Source of the DNA: Chloroflexota bacterium
Lineage (GTDB): Bacteria > Chloroflexota > Anaerolineae > Anaerolineales > DRMV01
NCBI GenBank assembly: GCA_013153335.1
Contig: JAADEP010000067.1
Span: 1-12,981, forward strand
Reading direction: 5' to 3'
Length of the DNA: 12,981 bases
Positions 1 through 7,743 of this stretch are shown one piece after another. Every line of letters starts with the position of its first letter. Position 1 is the first letter of the stretch. A model generated the notes under the pieces. The model was given only the letters and a program-made list of their open reading frames with translations. It did not search any database and was not told the DNA's origin. The translations under genes and the position numbers were made by a program.

Positions 1-16
1 GGCCCCATCCCGCGCA

Positions 17-25
17 TGTTATAAT
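17..25 (+). promoter_or_regulatory. Extended -10 promoter for the RNase J operon
   Basis: The sequence TGTTATAAT (17-25) is a perfect TATAAT hexamer at 20-25 with the TG of an extended -10 one base upstream. A start of transcription near 32 would give a leader of about 64 nt before the RNase J ATG at 96. The -35 position falls at or before the left edge and cannot be read. The call rests on motif match and position only. Confidence 0.6.
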
Positions 26-95
26 CACGTTGACGCGAAACGAGCGGAGAGGGGGCTCGGTACCTCATCCCAACGGAGCGGCATTGAGGAAGGCC

Positions 96-1790
96 ATGGG
101 CGACACCGCACTACGAATTATTCCCTTGGGGGGACTGGGCGAAATCGGCAAGAACATGATGGCGTATGAGTACGGCGACGATATTCTCATCGTCGACACC
201 GGACTGATGTTCCCCCCGAACGACCTGCCCGGCATTGACTATATTATCCCCGATTTCCAATACCTTTACGACAAAGCCCATCGCGTACGGGGCATCGTAT
301 ACACCCACGGCCACGAAGATCACACGGGCGCAGTCCGGCATGTGTTGGAGCGCATCCCCGCGCCGATGTATGCCACGCCTTTGACCAAGGGCCTGCTCGA
401 AGTCAAGCTCAAGGGCGACAAAGTCCTGCGCAATATCCCCATCCACGAGGTCAAGGCCGGCCAGCGGGTTCGCATCGGCGCGTTCACGGTGGAGTTCATC
501 CACGTTACGCACTCAATCCCCGACGCGGTGGCCTTGGCTATTTCCTCGCCCGAAGGCGTGGTGATTCACACCGGCGACTATAAGTTCGACCAAACGCCCA
601 TCGATGGCAAGCCGACCGACTTCGCGGCCCTGGCCAGTTACGCGCGGCGCGGCAAAGGTGTGCTCGCGCTGTTGGCCGACTCGACCAACGCGGACAAGCC
701 CGGATGGACGCCCTCGGAGCGGGTTATCACTCCCGCGCTGGAAGCCGCGATGCGCGAGGCGCCGGGCCGAGTGCTGGTCGCGACCTTCGCGTCGTTGATC
801 TCGCGCATGCAGCAAGTCGCGGAGGTCGCGCTACGCTTGGGCCGCAAAATCGCGTTCGTCGGCACCAGTATGGTGGAAAACGCCCGCATGGCGCGCAAGT
901 TGGGCTATCTGCGCATCCCCGACGAGGCGTGGATCACTTTAGAAGAAGCCTTGAACTTGCCGCCCCAAGAAGTTGTCCTCATGGTGACAGGTTCGCAAGG
1001 CGAGCCGTCCTCGATTCTCGGGCGCCTGGCCGGCCTGGGTGGACGGGGCCGTCGACCGTTCAACATCGAGGCTGGAGACACGGTTATCATCGCGGCACAC
1101 CCCATCCCGGGCAATGCGGAAAATGTATATCGCACCATCAACCGGCTCATCCAACGCGGTGCCCAGGTGCTGTACGACCCCGTAGCGCAAGTGCACGTAT
1201 CGGGGCACGCGAGCCAGGAAGAAATGAAGCTCATGCTCAATCTGGTTCAGCCGCGCTACTTCATCCCCATTCACGGTGAATTGCGGCACCTGGTTCAGCA
1301 CGCGCGGCTGGCCCAGCAAGTAGGCATCCCCAAAGACCGGATCGCGGTGGTCGAAAACGGCCAGGTTATTGAATTCCGTAATGGCCAAATGCGCCTCGCG
1401 GAACGCGTGCCCGGAAGCTGGGTCTTTGTGGAAGGGGGCGTGGTCAGCGAAACCAGCATCCGGGATATCTGGGACCGCCAAGATCTGGCTCGCCGCGGCC
1501 TGCTGCTGGTGGAGGTCCCGGTGAGTGCGGCCACGGGGCGCTTGGCGGGCCCCATCGAGGTTATCACCCGTGGGTTTAGCTTACCGGACGGAGGAGAAGA
1601 ATTCATCGGCCTGCTGCGAAAACGTATCAAGCGCACGCTCGCCAAAGGCAGTTCCGGCGATGTGGAGAAGACCCTTACTTCCATCACGCAAAATCTGGCC
1701 TACAACGAGCTCCGTCGCCGTCCTATTGTGCTGGTCTTCCTCAAACCCCAAAGTCCGATCGAGGCCGGGAACTGCGAACAAGGAGCGTGA
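96..1790 (+). CDS. rnj: Ribonuclease J (metallo-beta-lactamase/beta-CASP RNase)
   Basis: Cytoplasmic zinc-dependent 5'-3' exo/endoribonuclease of RNA decay and maturation. The 564-aa length fits the family (about 555 aa). From the ATG at 96, the N-terminal beta-lactamase fold carries the HGHEDHTGA motif (His71, His73, Asp75, His76), then His139 in HVTHSIPDA and Asp161 in HTGDYKFD. The beta-CASP part shows TGSQGEPSSIL and HPIPGNAENVYRTINRL. The returning catalytic block has SGHAS (His371) and IPIHGE (His393), so all metal ligands are present. A C-terminal domain ends in an Arg-rich segment typical of RNase J. The ATG at 96 is chosen because GAGGAAGG (86-93) precedes it; an in-frame TTG at 30 lies at the predicted transcription start and has no ribosome site. 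The epimerase follows after 15 nt, so the two are probably co-transcribed. Confidence 0.96.
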   Translation: MGDTALRIIPLGGLGEIGKNMMAYEYGDDILIVDTGLMFPPNDLPGIDYIIPDFQYLYDKAHRVRGIVYTHGHEDHTGAVRHVLERIPAPMYATPLTKGLLEVKLKGDKVLRNIPIHEVKAGQRVRIGAFTVEFIHVTHSIPDAVALAISSPEGVVIHTGDYKFDQTPIDGKPTDFAALASYARRGKGVLALLADSTNADKPGWTPSERVITPALEAAMREAPGRVLVATFASLISRMQQVAEVALRLGRKIAFVGTSMVENARMARKLGYLRIPDEAWITLEEALNLPPQEVVLMVTGSQGEPSSILGRLAGLGGRGRRPFNIEAGDTVIIAAHPIPGNAENVYRTINRLIQRGAQVLYDPVAQVHVSGHASQEEMKLMLNLVQPRYFIPIHGELRHLVQHARLAQQVGIPKDRIAVVENGQVIEFRNGQMRLAERVPGSWVFVEGGVVSETSIRDIWDRQDLARRGLLLVEVPVSAATGRLAGPIEVITRGFSLPDGGEEFIGLLRKRIKRTLAKGSSGDVEKTLTSITQNLAYNELRRRPIVLVFLKPQSPIEAGNCEQGA

Positions 1791-1793
1791 CCC

Positions 1794-1800
1794 AAGGAGG
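1794..1800 (+). promoter_or_regulatory. Perfect Shine-Dalgarno site of the epimerase gene
   Basis: AAGGAGG lies 5 nt before the ATG at 1806, directly after the RNase J stop. It fixes the epimerase start. Confidence 0.8.
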
Positions 1801-1805
1801 CCGAA

Positions 1806-2789
1806 ATGAACTTCCTCATTACCGGCGTGGCCGGTTTTCTGGGTTCCGCCTTGGCCGCCCGTTTGGTGCGCGAAGGCCACCAAGTGCGCGGGATCGACGA
1901 CCTTTCCACCGGCGACCCGCAACGGGTGCCGGCCGGTGTGCACTTCAGCCGCGGCGATGTCAACGACCGCCCCAAGCTGTGGACCCTGCTGCAAGACGTG
2001 GATTGCGTCTATCACTTGGCCGCGCGCGTGTCCGTGCCCGAGTCCGTGCTCTATCCCAGCGCCTATAATCAGGTCAACGTTGGGGGCACGGTCAGTCTGA
2101 TGGAGGCTGCGCGCGATGCCGGCGTTCGTCGGGTCATTTTGGTTTCGTCGGGCGCGATTTACGGCCAGCAAGACCACCCTTCCCTGCATGAAGACCTGCG
2201 GCCCAACCCGGGGTCGCCTTACGCGGTCTCAAAGCTCGCGGCAGAATATTACTTACACACCTTGGGCCGCCTTTGGGGCATCGAGACTATCGCGCTCCGG
2301 GTGTTCAACGCGTATGGACCGGGGCAACCCCTTCCGCCTGCTTATCCGCCTGTGATCCCCAATTTCCTGTACCAGGCCGTGCGTGGGGGCACGCTGGTTA
2401 TCCATGGGGATGGGCACCAGACGCGCGATTTTGTGTACGTGGACGACGTGGTGCGGGCGCTGGTGGCCGCGAGCACCGCGCCGGGCTTGAGCGGCCAGAT
2501 CATCAACGTCGGAAGCGGCGAAGAGACCTCCATCCGCGAGCTCGCCCAGCTGATCCTCGAGCTGACAGGCCACCGCGCGACCATCATTTACAATCCTCGC
2601 GGCAGCAGCGGTGTCGAACGCATGCGTGCGGACCTGAGCAAGGCGCACCGACTCTTGGGCTATCAGCCTCGATATTCTTTGCGGGAAGGCCTGCTCACCA
2701 CGCTGCGTTTGGACCCCCGCTTCGCGACCGCGTGGCAAAGGGTCGAACCGCAACCTTCGTTGTCTTCGGAAGTCTCGCTGTCAGATTAG
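1806..2789 (+). CDS. NAD-dependent epimerase/dehydratase (extended SDR, UDP-glucose 4-epimerase-like)
   Basis: A 327-aa extended short-chain dehydrogenase/reductase, probably acting on a nucleotide sugar in the cytoplasm. Visible motifs are the Rossmann glycine motif GVAGFLGS (residues 7-14), an acidic NAD-selecting pair in GIDDLSTG (Asp31/Asp32), HLAA at 70-73, and the catalytic set Ser115 (SSGAIYG), Tyr139 and Lys143 (SPYAVSK). Downstream are RVFNAYGPGQ and the DFVYVDDVVRA substrate-side motif typical of GalE-like enzymes. Length and motifs fit UDP-glucose 4-epimerase or a related dehydratase/epimerase; substrate cannot be read from sequence. The start is set by a perfect SD site. It is co-directional with RNase J (15-nt gap) and the cysteine-rich protein (8-nt gap). 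The C-terminal tail is Ser-rich and not conserved-looking. Confidence 0.92.
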   Translation: MNFLITGVAGFLGSALAARLVREGHQVRGIDDLSTGDPQRVPAGVHFSRGDVNDRPKLWTLLQDVDCVYHLAARVSVPESVLYPSAYNQVNVGGTVSLMEAARDAGVRRVILVSSGAIYGQQDHPSLHEDLRPNPGSPYAVSKLAAEYYLHTLGRLWGIETIALRVFNAYGPGQPLPPAYPPVIPNFLYQAVRGGTLVIHGDGHQTRDFVYVDDVVRALVAASTAPGLSGQIINVGSGEETSIRELAQLILELTGHRATIIYNPRGSSGVERMRADLSKAHRLLGYQPRYSLREGLLTTLRLDPRFATAWQRVEPQPSLSSEVSLSD

Positions 2790-2797
2790 GGGAAAGA

Positions 2798-3424
2798 GTG
2801 GCCGCCGCGGCTACCGACGCGACCCCTTGGCCTGAACGACTCGACCCGCGCCTGGCCCAGCCCATGCCCATCCGGCGTTGTGACTGGCCCGCGTGTGGAG
2901 CCGCGTGTTGCTTTCAAGGGGTTTGGGTGGATGAGGCCGAGATCGAAGACATCCTTCGCCACGCGAGCCAGATCCAACCTTACCTCGAGCCCGAAGATCG
3001 GGACCCCGAGCAATGGTTCGAAGCCACGCGTGAACCCGATCCCCACAGCCTGAGCGGCTGGGTGCGCCCCGCGCGCGTGCGCGACGCGGCCTGGCATCCC
3101 AAAGGCACGCGCTGCATCTTCCTGCGCCGGGATGCCCGCTGCGCGCTTCAAGTCGCGGCTTTGGCTGCGGGCGAGCATCCGTGGCGTTGGAAGCCCTTCT
3201 ACTGCATCTTGCATCCCTTGGACTTGGACGCTCAAGGTCGCATTACCTTACCGCCCTGGCAAGAGCTCGTCGCCGAGCCCGCGTCGTGCGTGCGCCCTTC
3301 GGATCAGCCCCATCGCCCTGTTGAGCTCTTTCGGGAAGAGATTCGCTATCTCACGGGATTTGACCCTATGGCCGATGCTTCGAAACAGACCGGACGTCCT
3401 AATCCGCCATCAGCATCCGCGTAG
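2798..3424 (+). CDS. Cysteine-cluster protein, YkgJ/DUF3109-like (putative zinc/iron-chelating)
   Basis: A 208-aa protein of the poorly understood CxxxxCxxxCC type (YkgJ/UPF0153 and DUF3109 proteins, thought to bind zinc or an iron centre). Visible cysteines are Cys28, Cys33, Cys37 and Cys38 in CDWPACGAACC, then Cys106 in TRCIFL, Cys115 in RCAL, Cys136 in KPFYCILHP and Cys164. The pattern of an N-terminal Cys cluster, a CxFL...CALQ block and a Trp-Lys-Pro...Cys...His-Pro block matches the family. I chose the GTG at 2798 because AGGGG (2788-2792) sits 5 nt upstream; an in-frame ATG at 2864 has no ribosome site but keeps every Cys. It starts 8 nt after the epimerase stop, so is probably in the same operon. 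Its last 26 bp overlap the convergent kbaZ gene. Biochemical function is unknown. Confidence 0.8.
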   Translation: MAAAATDATPWPERLDPRLAQPMPIRRCDWPACGAACCFQGVWVDEAEIEDILRHASQIQPYLEPEDRDPEQWFEATREPDPHSLSGWVRPARVRDAAWHPKGTRCIFLRRDARCALQVAALAAGEHPWRWKPFYCILHPLDLDAQGRITLPPWQELVAEPASCVRPSDQPHRPVELFREEIRYLTGFDPMADASKQTGRPNPPSASA

Positions 3425-4685
3425 CCCAGGCATAATCCTCAAGCACGGCTTGGATGTGGGCCATAACCCACGCGCGCGGAGCATCGGACGGAAGCTGCCC
3501 CGCGCGTACCGCGTCCGCGATCGTAGGCAAGTATTGGTGCAACAGCCCCCATGGTATCCGTCGGGCGCGCACGTTGGCGAAAAGCTGATCCAACGCTCGT
3601 TGCACTTGCGGCCGCAACCAATAGTAACGGATCCGGTCGCTCAAGCCGAACGCACGCGCCAGACGTTGTTCCTCTTCCGAGCCCGGGTAATACCGCTGCC
3701 AATGACGCGGGTCATCAAGCATGACCTGCTCCAGCACTTCGCGCAGGCGGGATGGCTCGGGCACCCCCAGCTCGCGCTCAATGGCTTCGAGCGCGAAAAC
3801 AGCCTCGCGGAACGCGAACGTGAGCGCGGGCCCGACTTTGAGGATGGCAAATCCGTCATCGACCAGCCCGCGCAAGGCCGCGCGCGGCTGATAATCGGTG
3901 GAATGGGCTTCGTATACCAACGGCTGTGGCCATGTGGCCAAAGCCTCGGTCAGTGCTCGGGCCGCGCCGGGTTGATAGACGTGCACCGTTTCCGCGCCGA
4001 ATTCCACCCCGGGCTGCACCACCAACGCGAGCACTCGTTGCCATGCGTCGTGCAGACCCGCGCGGGCAAACGCGGCCTGCATCGCGGTTAAGGTCTCGTG
4101 AACTTGTTCGGGCCGCGTGATGGGCGGTGGGCCTTCCTCCGCCTTGGCCCCGCCCGCAGGCGGAACTTCGCTCCCAATGACGTACCGTAGGGTGACGCCC
4201 ACGGGGCGAGCCGCCTCGGCCACGCGAGCCAGGGCTGCGGTACGCGCGGCCACGAGTTCCACGTCCACCCGGGTTTCTCCGCCCAGGGGCATCGAACAAT
4301 CCAGGTGGATTTTGGTATACCCAGCCCGCACATAGGCAGCGACCAGGGTTTCGGCCCGCGCCATGGCCTGCTCCGGAGGGAGGTGGGCCCAAGGCAACGG
4401 TCCCAGGTGGTCGCCCCCCAAATACACGCGCGCTCGGGGCACGCCAACCTGCTTGGCCCTTCGGCGGATGTACACGGCGAACGTCTTGGGCGTCATACCG
4501 GTGTAGCCTCCCTCGGGGTTCACCTGGTTGGACGTTGACTCAATGAGCACCGGGATGCTCCTGGGCAGCCGGTGAACAAAGCTCAGGGTGGCTCCGATGA
4601 CAAAGGGATGGGCCGAACATACCGATACGATCCCGCGCGCGGGCGGGTATTGTCGCGAGGCCAGCACCAAGTCCCAATACGTCAT
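3399..4685 (-). CDS. kbaZ: D-tagatose-1,6-bisphosphate aldolase subunit, GatZ/KbaZ family
   Basis: A 428-aa GatZ/KbaZ-like protein, the usual family length. In enterobacteria these proteins are the non-catalytic partners that activate or stabilise the class II aldolase GatY/KbaY, which splits tagatose-1,6-bisphosphate into dihydroxyacetone phosphate and glyceraldehyde-3-phosphate; kinase roles have also been proposed for some members. Family motifs seen are SVCSAHP (21-27), IESTSNQVNPEGGYTGM (48-64), GGDHLGP (90-96), KIHLDCSM (125-132), SEVPPAGG (172-179), PGVEFG (225-230), EAHSTDYQ (259-266) and LKVGPALTF (282-290). It is the last gene of the leftward operon. Its ATG lies 2 nt after the kinase TAA stop, and its SD (minus-strand AGGAGGT, 4695-4701) is inside the kinase gene, so translation is probably coupled. 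No GatY/KbaY gene is in this window. Confidence 0.92.
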   Translation of the reverse strand: MTYWDLVLASRQYPPARGIVSVCSAHPFVIGATLSFVHRLPRSIPVLIESTSNQVNPEGGYTGMTPKTFAVYIRRRAKQVGVPRARVYLGGDHLGPLPWAHLPPEQAMARAETLVAAYVRAGYTKIHLDCSMPLGGETRVDVELVAARTAALARVAEAARPVGVTLRYVIGSEVPPAGGAKAEEGPPPITRPEQVHETLTAMQAAFARAGLHDAWQRVLALVVQPGVEFGAETVHVYQPGAARALTEALATWPQPLVYEAHSTDYQPRAALRGLVDDGFAILKVGPALTFAFREAVFALEAIERELGVPEPSRLREVLEQVMLDDPRHWQRYYPGSEEEQRLARAFGLSDRIRYYWLRPQVQRALDQLFANVRARRIPWGLLHQYLPTIADAVRAGQLPSDAPRAWVMAHIQAVLEDYAWATRMLMAD

Positions 4686-4687
4686 GA

Positions 4688-5659
4688 TTAAGCCACCTCC
4701 TCAGGCCCGTTGGGGGCCACATCTTCGAAAACCTCAACCTGCGGGAGCCAGCGCAAGGCTTCGTCCAGGCTCGGTTGCGCGGCCGTTCCGCCGGCCGCGC
4801 GGGTGGAAAGCGCGCCGCAAACCACACCCAAAGCCAGCGCGCGCGACAACGGCCATCCCTGCAGCCAGCCATACAGCAAGCCAGCGTCAAAGGTGTCCCC
4901 CGCGCCCACGGTGTCAACGACCGAAACGCGCGGAGGCACAGCGCGCAGGTAGCGGTTACCTTGCACCGCGAGCGCGCCTTGTGCCCCCAGCTTGATGGCT
5001 ACCAGCCGTTCGGGATGGGCCAGACGTCGCGCGGCCGCGTCCGCGCTTGCGGTGCGGGTTAAGGCTTGGGCTTCCCGCGCGTTGGGCAAAAACACGTCCG
5101 TGTGGGCGAGAACCGGCCACAGGGCCTCCCAGCGGCCTTGGGGCGCGTCGTTGGGATCTAACGACGTTGTCCGGCCCTGCTGGCGAACGCGCGCGAACAG
5201 CGCGGGCAAGCTGGGCTGCAACGCGGTCTGCAAGAAAAACGAGCCAACGTGCACGTGGCGCGCGTGGGCCCACGCGCGCTCGGGCACATCTTCGGCTCGC
5301 AGGGCGGCGATGAGCCCGGGGTAGGTCAGAATAGCTCGCTCGCCTTGCCGCGGCTGCAAAATAACGCTAAACCCTGTGCGGCCCTCGGGGTGCACCCGGA
5401 CGAACGTGGTGTCGATGCCGCACGCGCGCATTTCTGAGAGCATGAAACGGCCAAACAGGTCGTCGCCCACCCAGCCCACGAACGCGACCCGCAAACTCAA
5501 TTTGGCCGCCGCACACGCGAAGATAACGTTCGACGACCCCACGGTCAAAGTCGCGTGTTCGACCAACTGCTCTGCCTGCCCAAACTCGGGCTCCACATCG
5601 CCGCGCAGGATGAGGTCCGGGTTGATTTCGCCCAAGACGAGCAGATCGTAGCGAGACAT
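4688..5659 (-). CDS. PfkB/ribokinase-family sugar kinase (candidate tagatose-6-phosphate kinase)
   Basis: A 323-aa cytoplasmic ATP-dependent sugar kinase. The first PfkB region is at 40-70 (TVGSSNVIFACAAAK followed by FVGWVGDDLFG). LPNAREAQAL (191-200) has the Asn/Glu pair near the phosphate site. The C-terminal signature DTVGAGDTFDAG (249-260) holds the anion hole and the catalytic base Asp255. PfkB substrate specificity cannot be read reliably. The adjacent GatZ/KbaZ gene and SIS isomerase make tagatose-6-phosphate to tagatose-1,6-bisphosphate the most economical guess; 2-keto-3-deoxygluconate or fructose are alternatives. The upstream GH114 gene ends 18 nt before this ATG and I see no clear SD in that gap, so translation may depend on coupling. 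Confidence 0.9.
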   Translation of the reverse strand: MSRYDLLVLGEINPDLILRGDVEPEFGQAEQLVEHATLTVGSSNVIFACAAAKLSLRVAFVGWVGDDLFGRFMLSEMRACGIDTTFVRVHPEGRTGFSVILQPRQGERAILTYPGLIAALRAEDVPERAWAHARHVHVGSFFLQTALQPSLPALFARVRQQGRTTSLDPNDAPQGRWEALWPVLAHTDVFLPNAREAQALTRTASADAAARRLAHPERLVAIKLGAQGALAVQGNRYLRAVPPRVSVVDTVGAGDTFDAGLLYGWLQGWPLSRALALGVVCGALSTRAAGGTAAQPSLDEALRWLPQVEVFEDVAPNGPEEVA

Positions 5660-5677
5660 CGTTCGACTCGGGTCTTG

Positions 5678-6670
5678 CTATTCGTCGCAAAAACGCACCC
5701 AGGCGTCTAAGTCGCGGTTCTTGAGGATGGTGCTGAACCCCAGCGCGCGCGAGCGCTCGCAAGCCTGGGCCCAATCCACATCGGTGTCGGTGTATTCCGC
5801 GTCGAACACTGCTTTGCCTTGCTTGAGAAACGGGATGAACGCGTCGGCGAAGTCGTAGTAGAAAGCCTCTTCCGTGATCGCGAAGTCGTAAAGGTCCACC
5901 AAATCGGGCACCATCTCCGCACCGTTCTTCAAGCCAATGGCAAGCCCGCGCGCGTGGGCTTCTTCAGCCAGCCAGCGCGCGTAGCGGATGTTGTCCTCGT
6001 ACGTGATAGGAAAGCCTGTGTCCTCGGTGTAGACCATGATGTTATCCGGTTCGACCGCGTCAAAGCCTTTGGCCGCGCAGAGGTCCAGGCGAGCACGCAT
6101 GATCGGCGCAAGCGCGTCGATGCGGCGAATGTCAAGCCAGCGCTCGCCCGGCCAGCCTTCGTACGCGTTGCCCAACACCTCGGGCGGAAAGCGGTCCACA
6201 TCCGGGCGCCAGTCTTCGTAGGACCCCACGCTGATGTAGCAGATCACCCGCACGCCACGGCGGTGCAGTTGGTCAACAACAGCCGCGTCGACGTCGAACA
6301 GGTCGAGGTCATAGACATCCACCGGAAGGTCCAAGACCAAATCGCCGGTGAGTTGCCACTGCCAGCGCAACCCAGGTTGAGGCTGCCACCATGCAGGTTG
6401 CGAACGCGCGCGGCCTGTGGGCGAAGGCTCAACCGGGTTCGTGGGCGTAGGGGCCGGCGTGTGCGTGGGGGTAAGTGTGGGCGTGAGGGTCAACGTGGGC
6501 GGCTCGGTCCGCGTTAGGGCCAAGGTAACCGTGGGCTTGTCCGCGTACGTGGGAGACGAGAGAGGCGTGAAAGTTGCTTCGCGCGGGGGACTGGCGCATC
6601 CCACCAAGCTGATGGCCAACCCCAGTCCAAGCAGCCAGAGCCCAAAGGCACGAAGCCATGTCGCTCGCAT
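5678..6670 (-). CDS. GH114-type endo-alpha-1,4-polygalactosaminidase, surface lipoprotein (TM1410-like)
   Basis: A 330-aa secreted lipoprotein. Residues 1-25 form a lipoprotein signal: a basic start, a hydrophobic run, then the lipobox LVGC with Cys25 as the lipidated residue. Residues 27 to about 92 are a Thr/Pro-rich tether (repeats such as LTPTLTPTHTPAPTP). The rest is a single TIM-barrel domain matching GH114/TM1410: VICYISVGSYEDWRPD (from residue 142), LGNAYEGWPGERWLDIR, FDAVEPDNI (203-211, acidic Glu207 and Asp209), AHARGLAIGLKN and ITEEAFYY. Characterised GH114 enzymes cut alpha-1,4-linked galactosamine polymers; many TM1410-like members have no tested activity. The ATG at 6670 is chosen because a minus-strand GGGAGGG (6677-6683) lies 6 nt upstream and the signal peptide starts there; an upstream in-frame extension lacks both. 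It follows the SIS gene by 29 nt. Confidence 0.88.
   Translation of the reverse strand: MRATWLRAFGLWLLGLGLAISLVGCASPPREATFTPLSSPTYADKPTVTLALTRTEPPTLTLTPTLTPTHTPAPTPTNPVEPSPTGRARSQPAWWQPQPGLRWQWQLTGDLVLDLPVDVYDLDLFDVDAAVVDQLHRRGVRVICYISVGSYEDWRPDVDRFPPEVLGNAYEGWPGERWLDIRRIDALAPIMRARLDLCAAKGFDAVEPDNIMVYTEDTGFPITYEDNIRYARWLAEEAHARGLAIGLKNGAEMVPDLVDLYDFAITEEAFYYDFADAFIPFLKQGKAVFDAEYTDTDVDWAQACERSRALGFSTILKNRDLDAWVRFCDE
6428..6591 (-). repeat. Low-complexity Thr/Pro-coding tract in the GH114 lipoprotein
   Basis: The part of the gene just after the lipobox encodes a region dominated by Thr, Pro, Leu and Ser, with short imperfect ACN-CCN codon repeats. This is a common cell-wall or surface spacer in bacterial lipoproteins. 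Such repeats can change length between strains. Confidence 0.7.
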
Positions 6671-6676
6671 CGGTGG

Positions 6677-6683
6677 CCCTCCC
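6677..6683 (-). promoter_or_regulatory. Shine-Dalgarno site that fixes the GH114 lipoprotein start
   Basis: On the minus strand GGGAGGG lies 6 nt before the ATG at 6670. It decides the start in favour of the signal-peptide methionine over an upstream in-frame extension. Confidence 0.7.
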
Positions 6684-6699
6684 GTGCTTCGGTGTGGTG

Positions 6700-7716
6700 C
6701 TAGAAAGACAGACGCACTACGGCCTGCAGATGCCGGGGCTGATCGGGGTCGAGGCCCTTGGCCACGGCCCACTCGTAGGCCAACAGCTGCAGCGGCGGCA
6801 AGTAAAGCACCCCGCGCACCAGGTCAGGCACGCCCGCGTGCAAAGGGAATTCGGCGTCGTCTTCTGCAATTCGGAGGACGCGCGCGCCCAGGCGTTGCAT
6901 TTCGTCCAACAACGCGCGTGTATACCGCGCGTGGCGCTCGTCCACTAGCCCGACCAACATGGTTTGGGGTGTGACCAAGCTCATGGGGCCGTGGCGAAAT
7001 TCTAAAGTGTGAAAAGGTTCACTCGGGGTTAGGCTCATCTCTTTCATTTTAAGACTCAGCTCTGCGGCTAAGCCATAATACGATCCGCTGCCCAGAAAGA
7101 AGACCTGGGTGATTTGTTCTGGATGCGCCTGGGCCGCGGCCCAAGGTTCAGCTCGTTCGATAATGCGTCGCCCAAGCTCGGGCAAGCGCGCCATAGCTGT
7201 GAGGCCTTCGCGCCAGTCTGCCAAATGCACGCTCAAGGCTACGGCTGCCAAATACATGGCCGCGAAGGACCGGGTCTGAACGACGCTGCGCTCTTGGCCT
7301 TGGGTGAGGACCAAGGCATCGTCTGCCTGAGCGACCAACGGCGCGTTCGCGCGGGTGGTGATGGCCAGCACCGGCCCGCGCGCCGCGGCGCGAAACACCT
7401 CGACCGCACGCAAGGTTTCGCTGGTCGCGCCGGATCGGCTCACCGCGATCAAGGCGGTTGGCTCGCGCGTGAGCACAGTTTCAGGGTATAACGCAAGCTC
7501 GCTGCCCGGGACCCCGCGCGCTTCGCGGCCGGTCAAGCTCTGGAACAACGCAGCCGCGGCTAAGGAAAGGTAGTAGGTGGAACCGCAGCCGGTAAAGACC
7601 ACGCGCGCGACCTCCGTGAGGTGTTTGCGCCAGGTTGACGCGTGCGCGGCCGCTTCGTCCAAGGCTTGGGCCCAGGCTTCGGGCTGGGTGACGATCTCGT
7701 TCCGGGTGACAGGCAT
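6700..7716 (-). CDS. Double-SIS aminosugar-phosphate isomerase/deaminase (AgaS / GlmS C-terminal-like)
   Basis: A 338-aa cytoplasmic protein of two sugar isomerase (SIS) domains without the glutaminase domain of GlmS. SIS 1 has FTGCGSTYYL (41-50) and SRSGATSET (93-101); QTRSF is at 147-151. SIS 2 has LGSGSYYGLAAE (208-219) and SLKMKEM (221-227), followed by FHTLEFRHGP (235-244) and a C-terminal tail GLDPDQPRHLQAVVRL resembling the GlmS/AgaS tail. Such stand-alone proteins include AgaS (galactosamine-6-phosphate to tagatose-6-phosphate plus ammonia) and NagB-II (glucosamine-6-phosphate). The neighbouring kinase and GatZ/KbaZ favour the galactosamine branch; this is inference. The ATG at 7716 is fixed by a minus-strand AAGGAGG (7722-7728) 5 nt upstream. 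It lies between the GH36-like gene (93-nt gap) and the GH114 gene (29-nt gap). Confidence 0.9.
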   Translation of the reverse strand: MPVTRNEIVTQPEAWAQALDEAAAHASTWRKHLTEVARVVFTGCGSTYYLSLAAAALFQSLTGREARGVPGSELALYPETVLTREPTALIAVSRSGATSETLRAVEVFRAAARGPVLAITTRANAPLVAQADDALVLTQGQERSVVQTRSFAAMYLAAVALSVHLADWREGLTAMARLPELGRRIIERAEPWAAAQAHPEQITQVFFLGSGSYYGLAAELSLKMKEMSLTPSEPFHTLEFRHGPMSLVTPQTMLVGLVDERHARYTRALLDEMQRLGARVLRIAEDDAEFPLHAGVPDLVRGVLYLPPLQLLAYEWAVAKGLDPDQPRHLQAVVRLSF

Positions 7717-7721
7717 ACGCG

Positions 7722-7728
7722 CCTCCTT
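7722..7728 (-). promoter_or_regulatory. Perfect Shine-Dalgarno site of the SIS gene
   Basis: The minus strand reads AAGGAGG 5 nt before the ATG at 7716, which decides this start over an in-frame GTG at 7770 that has no ribosome site. Confidence 0.75.
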
Positions 7729-7743
7729 AGGGATGCCAGGATG

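Noticed and set aside
30..95. In-frame N-terminal extension of RNase J from a TTG at 30
   Set aside because: It begins at the predicted transcription start, has no ribosome site and adds residues unlike RNase J; the ATG at 96 has a good SD.
704..1279. Long open frame in another phase within RNase J, and similar long antisense frames across the GC-rich genes
   Set aside because: They overlap genes with complete catalytic motifs and are typical GC-rich shadows with Arg/Pro/Ala-rich nonsense-like sequence and no family motifs.
6671..6772. 34-residue extension of the GH114 lipoprotein
   Set aside because: It would bury the signal peptide inside the protein and overlaps the end of the SIS gene; the ATG at 6670 has its own SD.
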